Assembly (NCBI RefSeq): GCF_000374845.1
Contig: NZ_KB895419.1
Span: 248,001 to 312,000 of the forward strand
Direction of reading: 5' to 3'
Origin: Paenibacillus terrigena DSM 21567
GTDB lineage: Bacteria; Bacillota; Bacilli; Paenibacillales; Paenibacillaceae
DNA: 64,000 nt
In this document: piece by piece, positions 26,913 through 35,098 of the stretch
Layout of the letters: every line of letters starts with the position of its first letter
Position numbering within the stretch: the first letter of the stretch is position 1
Position numbers and translations under genes: made by a program
The notes under the pieces: model-generated
Seen by the model: the letters and a program-made list of their open reading frames with translations, nothing else
Told to the model about the DNA's origin: nothing
Database searches by the model: none

Positions 26913-29245
26913 ATAGCGTAGCGACGGCCGCTGTACATATATTTGGTGTGCGGCATCTGTCACCCGGCGGCTCTTTGCATCTTCTGGAGCTGCTGCAGGA
27001 ATTGCAGCCAACCGCCGTACTCATTGAAGGACCATCGGATGCGAACTCGGAGATCCAACATCTAACGAATCGACACTCAACTCCGCCTGTCGCTATTCTC
27101 GCCTTTACGGAGGATATCCCTGTTCGAACGGTATTATGGCCTTTTGCTGCCTACTCCCCAGAGTTTCAAGCGATGAAATGGGCAGCTGAGAATGGAGCCC
27201 ACGCCGCATTTATCGACCTACCGTCCTCGGTTACGGTTACGATGCAGCAGCTGCGATTGGAAGCAAAAGAGAACGTGGAAGAGGAAGAAACGGAAGATGG
27301 AAAGCCTTCCGGTTCCGATTCCTTCGATGATTCTTCCATCTACAGTCGAATCGCCACGATTGCGGGCGAGCATGACTACGATATGTACTGGGAGCGTAAT
27401 TATGAGCTCAATCCGAGTAAAGGGGTCTATCGGGAGGCAATTATTGCCTTCTCCACACAGATGCGCGAACTGACGGAGGAGGATGAGAGACAACATCAAC
27501 GGGTGGAATACGCCTATAACGCAGTTCGCGAGGCTTATATGCGGAGGCAGATTCAAGACACGATTGCCGCAGGCCACGAACCGAACCGCATTGTTGTCGT
27601 CTGCGGGGCTTATCATGCGGCTGCGCTTGCGCAAGATTCGTATGTGATGACGGATCAAGAATGGACGCATCTGCCATCGCGTAAGACGAAGCTGACGCTG
27701 ATGCCATACTCATATTATAAGTTGTCTTCGATGTCCGGCTATGGGGCAGGCAATCATGCACCACATTATTATGAGATGATGTGGGAGCGCATGCAGACGA
27801 ATACGCTCGAGGAACTGCCGTATTATTACTTGTCATCGATTGCAAGGTGGATGCGGGAGACGGGGAACCATCGTTCAACCGCTGAAGTGATCGAAGCCGT
27901 TCGGCTTGCCGAAGCACTAGCAGCCCTGCATGGAGGGAGCGCGCCAACGCTACGGGATTTGAGAGATGCTGCTCAGACATTACTGGGGCGCGGCGATCTC
28001 TCTGTCATCGCAGAAGCGCTCGCACGCGTTGATGTCGGAACAGCCATCGGCTCATTGGCTGAAGGTGTCAGCCAGACTCCGATTCAGGATGATCTGAACC
28101 GCATGTTGAAGCAATTGAAGCTCGAGAAGTACAAGACAACCGTGGCTACCGACTTATCACTCGATTTACGTGAGAATCGCCGGGTTACATCGGAAGAATC
28201 CACCTTCCTTGATTTGAATCGGTCCACGTTATTGCATCGATTAGCATGGTTAGGCATATCTTTTGCGAAGCTTCGTCCTAGTGGGCAGGAGCATGCAACT
28301 TGGGCTGAGTATTGGGTCATCCAATGGTCTCCTGAGGTCGAAATTCAGGTGGTGGAATCGACGCTTCTTGGGGAGACGATTGAAGTAGCCTCTGCGTATG
28401 TTTTGCAGCAGAAGTTGGATAGCTGCAGTACCATCGCGGAAGCATCTTGGCTGATCCGTACGGCATGCGATTGCCGCATGCTAGAGCAGATGGAAACCGC
28501 GCGGCAGACACTGCAGCGGCTTGCTGCAGATAGCCGTGATGTAATCCAGATCGCTGCAGCGGCGAAGGAGCTGTCTATGATTATCGGTTACGGTGGCTTA
28601 CGTCGCATGGATACCGCACGGTTGCTGCCGCTTCTAGAACAGTTATTCATGAGGGCGTGCCTGTTCCTCCTGGATGCAGCGCAATGTAATGACGAGGCGG
28701 CAACCGACATGATGTCGGCGATGAATGAGCTGAACCGAATTTCCTTGGAACATAGCGAACAGGTGGATGAATCCCTATGGCTTCAAGAATTGCTGCATTT
28801 ATCAGAACGGGATGATCGGAATCCGCGTCTCTCCGGTTTTGCTTGCGCCATCTTGATGGAACGCCATGCCATCACCGCTCAGCAATGTGCTGAAGAGGTA
28901 TCTAGAAGGCTCTCTCCCGGCATTCCAGCAGATCTCGGTGCAGGGTGGTTCGAAGGGTTGTCGCAGCGCAATCGGTATGCCCTTCTATCTCGGCAGAGCT
29001 TATGGGAGCAGTTGAATGCGTACATTGTCTCGCTGAGTGATGATGAATTTGCTCGTGCGCTGGTTTTCCTGCGGCGTGCTTTTAGTTCGTTCGCTCCGCG
29101 GGAGAAGACGATGATTGCCGAATTATTAGGCGAATTGTGGGGAGTTCATGCAGATCAAGCAGCTGAGATCTTGACGGGGGAATTGAAGGAGGACGAAGTA
29201 AAGATGATTGACGAGCTAAATGATTTTGATTTTGAGGATTTTTGA
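26909..29245 (+). CDS. DUF5682/YehM-like protein of the MoxR/VWA operon
   Basis: 778 residues. The N-terminus has a motif set like the EreA/ChaN-TIKI-type hydrolase superfamily: GVRH at residues 13-16, EGP at 40-42, and VVCGAYHAAAL near residue 230. This matches DUF5682 proteins, of which E. coli YehM appears to be one. The remaining 500 residues are mostly helical with no further motif. I infer a possible hydrolase or metal-dependent head domain; no activity is known. GTG start overlaps the MoxR stop, with AAGGAG 9 nt upstream. The Glu/Asp-rich tail FDFEDF ends at the VWA gene. Confidence 0.82.
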   Translation: MNSVATAAVHIFGVRHLSPGGSLHLLELLQELQPTAVLIEGPSDANSEIQHLTNRHSTPPVAILAFTEDIPVRTVLWPFAAYSPEFQAMKWAAENGAHAAFIDLPSSVTVTMQQLRLEAKENVEEEETEDGKPSGSDSFDDSSIYSRIATIAGEHDYDMYWERNYELNPSKGVYREAIIAFSTQMRELTEEDERQHQRVEYAYNAVREAYMRRQIQDTIAAGHEPNRIVVVCGAYHAAALAQDSYVMTDQEWTHLPSRKTKLTLMPYSYYKLSSMSGYGAGNHAPHYYEMMWERMQTNTLEELPYYYLSSIARWMRETGNHRSTAEVIEAVRLAEALAALHGGSAPTLRDLRDAAQTLLGRGDLSVIAEALARVDVGTAIGSLAEGVSQTPIQDDLNRMLKQLKLEKYKTTVATDLSLDLRENRRVTSEESTFLDLNRSTLLHRLAWLGISFAKLRPSGQEHATWAEYWVIQWSPEVEIQVVESTLLGETIEVASAYVLQQKLDSCSTIAEASWLIRTACDCRMLEQMETARQTLQRLAADSRDVIQIAAAAKELSMIIGYGGLRRMDTARLLPLLEQLFMRACLFLLDAAQCNDEAATDMMSAMNELNRISLEHSEQVDESLWLQELLHLSERDDRNPRLSGFACAILMERHAITAQQCAEEVSRRLSPGIPADLGAGWFEGLSQRNRYALLSRQSLWEQLNAYIVSLSDDEFARALVFLRRAFSSFAPREKTMIAELLGELWGVHADQAAEILTGELKEDEVKMIDELNDFDFEDF

Positions 29246-29247
29246 CC

Positions 29248-30465
29248 ATGGATAACTATGTAGATTCACAGACGGTATCGAGATGGAGAATGATATTAGG
29301 CGCTTCTGCAGAGAAGCAGCTTGCAGGCTGTTGTGCAGGCGGGAGTATTGCGTTATCGGAAGAAGAGAGAATTATGGATGAAGCCTTGGCGGCAATCTAT
29401 GATGATACCGGTGAAGAAGAGGCAGGCCAACATAACGCTCGGTCTTCAACCGGGAGGAATGCAGGCCTCGGCAAGTCCGCACCACGTCTATCCAAATGGC
29501 TCGGTGATGTCAGACAATGTTTCCCTGAGGACGTGGTCTCGATCATTCAGAACGATGCTATGGAAAGAAAGGGATGGAAGCAGCTCTTATTCGAGCCGGA
29601 AGTCCTTGCTCATGTGAAGCCAGATATTCAATTGGTTGGCACGCTGTTATCGCTGAAGGGTAAAATTCCGGAGAATACGAAGGACACGGCACGAATGTTG
29701 GTATCCTCTGTTGTAGAAGAACTCGTCAAACGTCTCGAACAGGGCATCCGGCGTGCGGTGACGGGAGCTCTTAATCGTCGTCAGCATTCCCCGCTTCCTT
29801 CCGTGAGCGGAATCGACTGGAAACGTACGATTCAGCGAAATTTGAAGCACTATGATCGGGAGAGCCGTCAGATCATACCGGAGAAGTTCTACTTTTTCGA
29901 CCGGGCCCAGCGCAGTCAGGAATGGACGGTTATTCTGGATATTGATCAGAGCGGATCGATGGCTGATTCGGTCATATGGGCTTCGGTGATCGGCTCGATA
30001 TTCGCAAGCATTCCTGCGCTCAGAACGCGCGTTGTCGTATTCGATACGGAAGTGGTAGATTTAACAGAGCAATGCGCGAATGACCCAGTGGAGATGCTGT
30101 TCGGCATTCAATTGGGCGGTGGAACGGATATTAACAAATCTGTAGCCTATTGCGAGCAATTTGTGGAAGAGTCGAAGAAGACCTTGTTTATCATCATTTC
30201 GGATTTGTATGAAGGCGGCAATCAATCCGCACTAATTCGACGCATGCGTGAACTGCGTGAAGCGGGTGTACGGACGATGTGCTTACTCGCATTGTCGGAT
30301 CAAGGTCAGCCTTTCTATGATGAACATGTTGCGAAGCAGCTCGCTCGGGATGGAACGCCTTGCTTTGCTTGTACACCTGCATTACTGCCTGAACTTGTCG
30401 AAGGTGCGCTGAAAGGCTTTGATTTAGTCGAACTTGCGAAGCGGGTGGGAACGAAGCAGGGGTGA
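29248..30465 (+). CDS. VWA domain protein (yehP/CoxE-like)
   Basis: About 405 residues. The C-terminal half is a von Willebrand A domain with an intact MIDAS motif D233-x-S-x-S in LDIDQSGSM, followed by the GGGTDINKS Thr motif and the IIISDLYEGG third strand. The N-terminal half is helical. VWA proteins bind divalent metal and partner with MoxR ATPases; in E. coli the yehL/yehP pair is similar. The start may be the ATG at 29248 or a TTG at 29242 that overlaps the upstream stop. It ends the operon at a terminator-like hairpin. Confidence 0.88.
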   Translation: MDNYVDSQTVSRWRMILGASAEKQLAGCCAGGSIALSEEERIMDEALAAIYDDTGEEEAGQHNARSSTGRNAGLGKSAPRLSKWLGDVRQCFPEDVVSIIQNDAMERKGWKQLLFEPEVLAHVKPDIQLVGTLLSLKGKIPENTKDTARMLVSSVVEELVKRLEQGIRRAVTGALNRRQHSPLPSVSGIDWKRTIQRNLKHYDRESRQIIPEKFYFFDRAQRSQEWTVILDIDQSGSMADSVIWASVIGSIFASIPALRTRVVVFDTEVVDLTEQCANDPVEMLFGIQLGGGTDINKSVAYCEQFVEESKKTLFIIISDLYEGGNQSALIRRMRELREAGVRTMCLLALSDQGQPFYDEHVAKQLARDGTPCFACTPALLPELVEGALKGFDLVELAKRVGTKQG

Positions 30466-30490
30466 GAATTTTTATATTGTTCTAAGGACG

Positions 30491-30537
30491 AAGTCGTGTT
30501 TGAGCAACTTCCTATTCGCTCAAGCACGGCTTTTGTG
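30491..30537 (+). terminator. Terminator of the SWIM-MoxR-VWA operon
   Basis: A 14-bp stem with two G-T pairs (AGTCGTGTTTGAGC with GCTCAAGCACGGCT) is followed by TTTTG. Confidence 0.75.
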
Positions 30538-30579
30538 CTCTGCCGATATGACATTTTGTCATGTCTCCCATTTGACGAG

Positions 30580-30632
30580 TTTAGTAGAACGCTAGCATTC
30601 GGGCTCGTGGATACAAGAATGTTATAAGAAAT
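30580..30632 (+). repeat. attC-like repeat, degraded 3' end, at the array edge
   Basis: A short stretch ending GTTATAAGAAA, preceded by TTCGGG-type sequence, matches the 3' end of the array repeats. Only the 3' part is visible. It lies before the first cassette, where an attachment point or a partial copy is expected. Confidence 0.4.
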
Positions 30633-30728
30633 CGGCGGAAAACATAAAATATCAAAATCATTTACATAAGAACAAGTATTCGGTATTATATTAATGGGTG
30701 TAAATTCCAATTATGGGGGACGAATAAT

Positions 30729-31073
30729 ATGGGTCGAGTTGTATTATTTGAATTAAGTAGTCAAGATCCGGAACGTACTGCAAGTTTTTATTCGTCTGTT
30801 TTAGGGTAGAAGATTGCTGAGCCTAACTGGGGATATTATTCAGGAAATAATGATAAGCCAGGAATTAATGATGGGATTTCTAAGGGGTCAAATGACTCTC
30901 CACACGGAACAAGAATTCAAATAGAAGTTGAGAGCATCGATGATGCAATAAATAAATCATTAGAACTTGGAGCGCAAGTTTTAAGAGGTAAGATGGAATT
31001 TGATAATTTTTATCTTGCTTACTTAGTTGACCCGGTAGGGAATGAAATTGGATTAATTCAAACTATTAATTGA
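30729..31073 (+). pseudogene. VOC (glyoxalase/bleomycin-resistance fold) gene with a premature TAG
   Basis: Translated in one frame it reads as a VOC protein of about 114 codons: MGRVVLFELSSQDPERTASF, then YSSVLG, stop, and after the stop KIAEPNWGYY... YLAYLVDPVGNEIGLIQTIN. The stop is TAG at 30807-30809, exactly where VOC proteins usually have Trp; a TGG to TAG change explains it. The fold and the DPxGNEIGL end are clear. GGGGGAC upstream is a weak ribosome site. A single nonsense change suggests recent inactivation. Confidence 0.8.
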
Positions 31074-31142
31074 TTTTTTAGATTATAGGCAGAGAAGATA
31101 ACAACATGACTTTGAGAGAAAATTCGATGAAGGCCTTGGCAT

Positions 31143-31293
31143 CAGATAACACTGTGTTCCCGCTTCGGGGCTTACGTGAAGCAATTCGAGGAGGCGAATT
31201 CAGGCAGACAACCCTGTGAGGCTAGTAGAAGAGCCACCTGTCGCTGGTGCTCCCTTAAGCCTCTGTGGATCGGGAAATCAACAACATTATCTG
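31143..31293 (+). repeat. attC-like repeat 1
   Basis: 151 bp bounded by CAGATAAC and ATTATCTG (inverted, 7 of 8). It has the family words CGGGGCTTA and CAGGCAGACAACCC, an AATTCG/CGAATT inner hairpin, and a final CTTAAGCC arm with GGGAA before the core. It lies between the first VOC relic and the VOC copy at 31341. The preceding lead-in, GATGAAGGCCTTGGCATC, is the upstream block shared by most copies. Confidence 0.85.
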
Positions 31294-31340
31294 AAACCAG
31301 TGTAACAAACTATAATAAATATTTTAGAGGCGAGTTCAAG

Positions 31341-31715
31341 ATGGAAAGAGTAAAAATATCTGGACCTACAATGATCTTACTTGTAAGAGATATCGAAAAA
31401 TCAATTGAATTTTTATAAGAGACTTGGATTTAGTTATGAACTAGTCGAGGTCCGGACGTACAACATGTACATATGAATAGAGATTCTGTTACATTTATAC
31501 TCCATCCAGCAAAGAATCCTGATGATGTGAAACCATTCTCATCGGTTGATGGTGGATTATATTTTGATGTATTCTGCTATACAGATGTTAGATCGCAACT
31601 AGAGGAATTTAGAACTAAAGGAATAGATATAGTTAAAGGGCCTGATTTAAATGACTTTTTTAGTGAATTTACTTTTCAAGATATTGATGGGTACAGAATA
31701 TCATTTGGTGGATAA
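31341..31715 (+). pseudogene. VOC gene, broken duplicate of the 37661 gene
   Basis: Nearly identical to the intact VOC gene at 37661-38035, with matching flanks. It has one extra T near 31416 (five T instead of four) and one missing G near 31447, which shift the frame and expose a stop between them. It therefore does not encode a full protein, although the last 80 codons are in the original frame. See the duplication finding. Confidence 0.92.
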
Positions 31716-31787
31716 TTTTATTTTAAACATTAGAGATTTGATTATTAATAAAGAACTCTGTTAGTAATTCGAAGAAGGCACTGGCAT

Positions 31788-31953
31788 CATATAACACTGT
31801 TATCCTACTGCGTCGCTTTCGCTCCTTAGTCTGCCCGAGGATTTTCGAAGAAGTGAAATCAGGCAGACAACCCTACGAGGCTAAGTGGCGGAGCCACCTA
31901 GTCGCTACGCTCCTTTAAACCTCTCGGGTTCAGGAACACAAAAACGTTATACG
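31788..31953 (+). repeat. attC-like repeat 2
   Basis: 166 bp bounded by CATATAAC and GTTATACG (7 of 8 inverted). Inside are TCTGCC/GGCAGA, a GAGGCTAAG arm, the hairpin GTGGCGGAGCCAC, and CCTCTCGGGTT. It sits between the broken VOC copy and the histidine phosphatase gene, which begins 39 nt after the core. Confidence 0.85.
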
Positions 31954-31991
31954 AAATGTGGCGAAACCAATATAAAAAAATTAGGAGGCTT

Positions 31992-32531
31992 ATGAAAATT
32001 GGATTAGTAAGACATTTTAAAGTTACATATAGACCTGATTCTAAATGGATGACATCTGAACAATTCAATCAATGGGTAGACCAATATAATAAATCTGATA
32101 TTACACCAACGATACATAGTAGTAATGACCTGAATTGGGGTGTATGTCTTTCAAGTGATTTATCAAGAGCAATTAAAACAGCTGAAATTATGTACCAAGG
32201 CAATATAATTAGAACCAATCAACTAAGAGAAATAGGAATTCGGTCGGTTATTCAATCAAGAATCAAATTACATTATAGTATTTGGTTATTTATGGGTCGG
32301 GTGGCTTGGTACTTCTCACATAAGTCACAGGAGGAAAGTAGAGATGAAACATTATTAAGAGCAAGGTATGTCATTAATAGGCTAGAGACATATGAAGAAA
32401 CCAATGTATTAGTAGTAAGCCATGGGGCTTTTATGAAATCTCTAAGTAAAGAATTAATTCGAAGAGGATATAAGGGGAAGGGCTTTATAAAACCCAGAAA
32501 CGGAAGACTCTATACATATGAAAGACGATGA
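31992..32531 (+). CDS. Histidine phosphatase (phosphoglycerate mutase fold)
   Basis: 179 residues, cassette-borne. The N-terminal LVRHFKV holds the catalytic RH, though the common RHG reads RHF; the second His is in VVSHGAFMKSL. The Arg of SSDLSRAIKTA and the acidic middle region also fit histidine phosphatases. It probably removes phosphate from a small metabolite or a phosphoprotein; substrate unknown. AGGAGG is only 3 nt before the ATG, a tight spacing. An attC-like repeat lies on each side. Confidence 0.85.
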   Translation: MKIGLVRHFKVTYRPDSKWMTSEQFNQWVDQYNKSDITPTIHSSNDLNWGVCLSSDLSRAIKTAEIMYQGNIIRTNQLREIGIRSVIQSRIKLHYSIWLFMGRVAWYFSHKSQEESRDETLLRARYVINRLETYEETNVLVVSHGAFMKSLSKELIRRGYKGKGFIKPRNGRLYTYERR

Positions 32532-32564
32532 TTTTGAAAGTTAACTTGAAGAAGCACCACACTA

Positions 32565-32718
32565 CATCTAACATTTTCCTGCTGCGGGGCTTTCTCCCCT
32601 TGGTTTCCCCGAGGCATTTCGGGGAAGGGGATACAGGCAGATAACTCTACACCGCCCAAGTCCGTCGGACCCGGCGCTTAGGGCGGAAAAGGGTTCGGGA
32701 ACATAACAACGTTATGTG
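32565..32718 (+). repeat. attC-like repeat 3
   Basis: 154 bp bounded by CATCTAAC and GTTATGTG (6 of 8 inverted). It keeps the shared GCTGCGGGGC word but its stems have other sequences: TTCCCCGA/TTCGGGGAA, CCGCCCAAG paired with CTTAGGGCGG, and GTCCG/CGGAC. These replace the arms of other copies by compensating changes. Confidence 0.88.
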
Positions 32719-32769
32719 AAAGGAATGCAGTATAAACTATAAGACCAATAAAAAGAAATGTAAGAACGC

Positions 32770-32798
32770 TTGTACGTAGATGTAAATAAAGGTAAAAT
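32770..32798 (+). promoter_or_regulatory. Promoter of the holin-like toxin mRNA
   Basis: TTGTAC (32770-32775), 17 nt, and TAAAAT (32793-32798). A start near 32805 would give an mRNA of about 258 nt to the terminator at 33063. Confidence 0.62.
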
Positions 32799-32826
32799 AT
32801 AACTACAATTGAATCTTGGGTGGGCA

Positions 32827-32855
32827 TGGTTTCCCTTCGAAAGGAGGTGAAGCCA
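32827..32855 (+). promoter_or_regulatory. Hairpin sequestering the toxin Shine-Dalgarno
   Basis: TGGTTTC plus CCTT pairs with AAGG plus GTGAAGCCA around a short loop, burying the AAGGAGG (32841-32847). Such sequestration limits toxin translation in several type I toxin mRNAs. Confidence 0.55.
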
Positions 32856-32950
32856 TGGAAATGAAAGATGCATTAACGATTATGTTCCTATTTGGATCAT
32901 TTATTCTTGCTCTTTTAACTTACATCAATAATAGCAACAAGAAAAAGTAA
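32855..32950 (+). CDS. Small holin-like type I toxin candidate (31 aa)
   Basis: A 31-residue peptide MEMKDALTIMFLFGSFILAL continuing LTYINNSNKKK: one hydrophobic membrane segment and a Lys-rich tail, as in the short 'putative holin-like toxin' peptides of Bacillota (Hol_Tox, TxpA/BsrG-like group). AAGGAGGTGA lies 7 nt upstream. It would depolarise or damage the membrane when freed of antitoxin. An antisense promoter lies downstream on the other strand and a sequestering hairpin covers the Shine-Dalgarno. The module lies between array repeats 3 and 4. Confidence 0.75.
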   Translation: MEMKDALTIMFLFGSFILALLTYINNSNKKK

Positions 32951-32987
32951 AACCCACCCTAAGATTGATAGCCGAAGGTGGGTTTTG
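32951..32987. terminator. Bidirectional terminator at the toxin stop codon
   Basis: AACCCACC / GGTGGGTT stem with TTTT to the right and a T-rich run to the left on the opposite strand. Confidence 0.75.
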
Positions 32988-33035
32988 ATCCTTTGTGACC
33001 TAGAAGGGAATAAACCATCCAAGCCAATTGTACTG

Positions 33036-33063
33036 ACCAAGTGTTCACAGCACTTGGTTTTTA
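33036..33063 (+). terminator. Second terminator of the toxin mRNA
   Basis: ACCAAGTG / CACTTGGT stem followed by TTTTATT. Confidence 0.78.
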
Positions 33064-33160
33064 TTAACTATATAATAACACATGTAAAAACATGTATCAA
33101 AACAATATTGTAAAGAAATATAAATGACTTAAGAAAGTAAATCAAGGAATGCATCCGCAT

Positions 33161-33323
33161 CAACTAGCACCGTTTTCCCGCTGCGGGGCTTACGCCCCTT
33201 GGTCTGCCAGAGGTAATTTGGTGAAGTAGATGCAGGCAGAACCCTGCAAGGCTATGATGAAGAGCCACCCGGCAGCAAGCTGCCTTAAGCCCTTCGGGTT
33301 CGGGAACATAACAACGCTATACG
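33161..33323 (+). repeat. attC-like repeat 4
   Basis: 163 bp bounded by CAACTAGC and GCTATACG (inverted TAGC/GCTA core). It contains GGGGCTTACGCCCC, TCTGCC/GGCAGA, and a GGCAGC-AA-GCTGCC hairpin. It stands between the toxin module and the PPP phosphatase gene, whose start follows by 30 nt. Confidence 0.82.
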
Positions 33324-33352
33324 TACCGCGAGACTTTTTATGGAGGTTATAC

Positions 33353-34009
33353 ATGGAGCTATTAGTAGTTGGTGATGAACATGGTTGTTATCATACTTTT
33401 ACTAAGTTAATTAATGAGCATTGGAATAGTGGGAAACAGATCTTAGTGCAACTAGGTGATTTAATGGATAGAGGGAAGTTCTCTCCTGAGACAATTTTAT
33501 ATGCGATTGAATTACAAAAGAACAATCCCGAAAAGGTATATTTTCTTAAAGGAAATCATGAGATTGAAGTTGTTGTTCATTTAGAAGAAGGAAATGAGAA
33601 TTGGTTAAAACAATGTGGACAAGAGACATTAAATCAATATAAAAGAAAATCATTAGATCTAGTTCACTATATTTCTTGGTTGAAATCTCTACCTCTGTAC
33701 TATGAAACGGATCATGCCTTTATCAGTCATGCAGGTATTTCTTTGGTAGCAGAAAACCCATTTGAAGAATCTCATCCAGAAAGCGTCTTGTGGAATAGGG
33801 GACAACTAAAAAATATTGGTAAACTGCAGATTATTGGGCATACTCCTTGTAAATCAGATAGGGCAGAATTTGATAGTGTAAGCAATACTTTGAATATAGA
33901 TACAGGGGCATATCTTCCTAAAGCGCTTACAGCCGTAAAAATAAATGATGAAGGTAGAATAGATGAAATAATATTGGTACCTACGCTATCTGATGATGTA
34001 ACCGATTGA
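33353..34009 (+). CDS. PPP-family metallophosphatase
   Basis: 218 residues with the full PPP motif set: GDEHG (for GDxHG), GDLMDRG, GNHE, and HAGIS, plus IGHTPC near the end. Such bacterial proteins act as protein Ser/Thr phosphatases or as diadenosine tetraphosphatases (PrpE-like); sequence does not decide. Two metal ions are expected in the active site. GGAGG lies 6 nt upstream of the ATG. It is the gene of the cassette that follows repeat 4; no repeat separates it from the next gene. Confidence 0.88.
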   Translation: MELLVVGDEHGCYHTFTKLINEHWNSGKQILVQLGDLMDRGKFSPETILYAIELQKNNPEKVYFLKGNHEIEVVVHLEEGNENWLKQCGQETLNQYKRKSLDLVHYISWLKSLPLYYETDHAFISHAGISLVAENPFEESHPESVLWNRGQLKNIGKLQIIGHTPCKSDRAEFDSVSNTLNIDTGAYLPKALTAVKINDEGRIDEIILVPTLSDDVTD

Positions 34010-34115
34010 AAAGATATTCTAAGTTCATAGTAGATTCATAGACTATTCAAATTTTGATGAGTAAATTAAATGATGAATTTTTGAGGATTCCGTATCTGAG
34101 AAAGGACGTATATCG

Positions 34116-34862
34116 ATGATGACACAAAAAGAAATGATACACATCGTACAATCACAGCTTGCAATTGACCTAAACTGTACAATTGACGACTTGAACAGAG
34201 AAAAAGACAGTGTAATTTTTGTAGACGCGAAAGAAAATCCCGGACGCAGGCCGTATCCGAGAAAAGAGCGATATTTTGAAATTTTGTCCATGGGCAAATC
34301 AATTGTGGTATCGGCTACGCCGGAACGACTGTCTATTGCCAAAACGCATATGCAAGGAAAAGATAGGGATTCGATATTTTCATTACCATTTATCAGAGGG
34401 TTATACCTGCATTTTCTTCCTGATCTAGAGAAATTAAAGCCAATGTCACCACCTGCAAATTTTTCATATGAAGTGGTTGAGAAGGATGAGGTTCCCAAGC
34501 TATTGGGGCTTAAAGGATTTGATAATTCAATTATAACTGACATGAATCATCCCTATCATACTGTATTGGTCGTACTTGCCAAGAAAAATAGTAAAATTGT
34601 TGGCATGGCAGGGGCATGTAATATATGTACAAAGATGTGGCAAATTGGTATAGAGGTACTACCTGAATACCGTCAATTTGGTTTGGCAACTTATCTTGTA
34701 AACAGCTTAACTTTTGAAATATTAAATCGTGGTCGTGTTCCAATTTATGATGTCATCTCAAGCAATATTGCCTCTCAGAGAGTAGCTTACCGGGTAGGAT
34801 ATTATCCGGCGTTCGTGACTGATTGGCGAGTTGATTTTAAGGATTTTGAAACTTTATCTTAA
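34116..34862 (+). CDS. GNAT acetyltransferase with long N-terminal part
   Basis: 248 residues. The C-terminal 110 residues are a GNAT domain (MWQIGIEVLPEYRQFGLATYL, with R-x-x-G-x-A in place of the R-x-x-G-x-G/A pattern, then ASQRVAYRVGYYPAF). The first 120 residues are a separate domain without a known motif. It would acetylate a small molecule or protein with acetyl-CoA. AAGGAC upstream of the ATG is a modest ribosome site. No array repeat lies between it and the phosphatase gene, so the two may form a two-gene unit or the repeat has been lost. Confidence 0.83.
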   Translation: MMTQKEMIHIVQSQLAIDLNCTIDDLNREKDSVIFVDAKENPGRRPYPRKERYFEILSMGKSIVVSATPERLSIAKTHMQGKDRDSIFSLPFIRGLYLHFLPDLEKLKPMSPPANFSYEVVEKDEVPKLLGLKGFDNSIITDMNHPYHTVLVVLAKKNSKIVGMAGACNICTKMWQIGIEVLPEYRQFGLATYLVNSLTFEILNRGRVPIYDVISSNIASQRVAYRVGYYPAFVTDWRVDFKDFETLS

Positions 34863-34923
34863 AAATATGTGTGCACGTACGTAAAATGTCTTTTCAGGAT
34901 TTGTTTAAACTAAAACATTTCCT

Positions 34924-35043
34924 ATGGAAACTGGCTTTTTTCCATTCGAAGAAGCAATAATGATGGTCACCTTTATGAACTTCAGAGAAAGAAATGAAAA
35001 GAGTATAAAGACAGAGGGAGCACCGGTCTATGTAGAGTTTTAA
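34924..35043 (+). other. Unassigned 39-codon open stretch, possible gene remnant
   Basis: The gap 34863-35098 has an open stretch METGFFPFEEAIMMVTFMNF, then RERNEKSIKTEGAPVYVEF and a stop. There is no ribosome site and I do not recognise it. It may be the tail of a lost cassette gene. Confidence 0.22.
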
Positions 35044-35098
35044 ATAAAGATGAAAGTTGATGTAAGTAACACATAGAAACTCATAAAGGATGATAAGA

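Larger units (their letters stand above)
32943..33064 (-). ncRNA. Candidate antisense antitoxin RNA
   Basis: On the minus strand TTGATA (33100-33095), a 17-nt spacer and TATTAT (33077-33072) form a promoter whose start would be near 33064. The RNA would run left, through the 3' end of the toxin mRNA, to the hairpin at 32951-32984, which on this strand is followed by a T-rich stretch. That gives about 120 nt of complementarity to the toxin 3' untranslated region, like TxpA/RatA and BsrG/SR4. Confidence 0.52.

Noticed and set aside
30729-31073. TAG at codon 27 of the first VOC gene as recoding (readthrough or pyrrolysine)
   Set aside because: No recoding machinery or context is seen, neighbouring array genes are also damaged, and the position is simply a conserved Trp turned into TAG.
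31143-33323. Repeats as a CRISPR array or as insertion sequences
   Set aside because: Unit length, spacing and whole genes between copies do not fit CRISPR. There is no transposase, no target-site duplication that I can see, and copies vary by compensating changes, unlike recent IS or MITE copies.
34010-34115. A hidden array repeat between the PPP phosphatase and the first GNAT gene
   Set aside because: I found neither the lead-in, the GGGGCTTA word nor the GTTAT end there.
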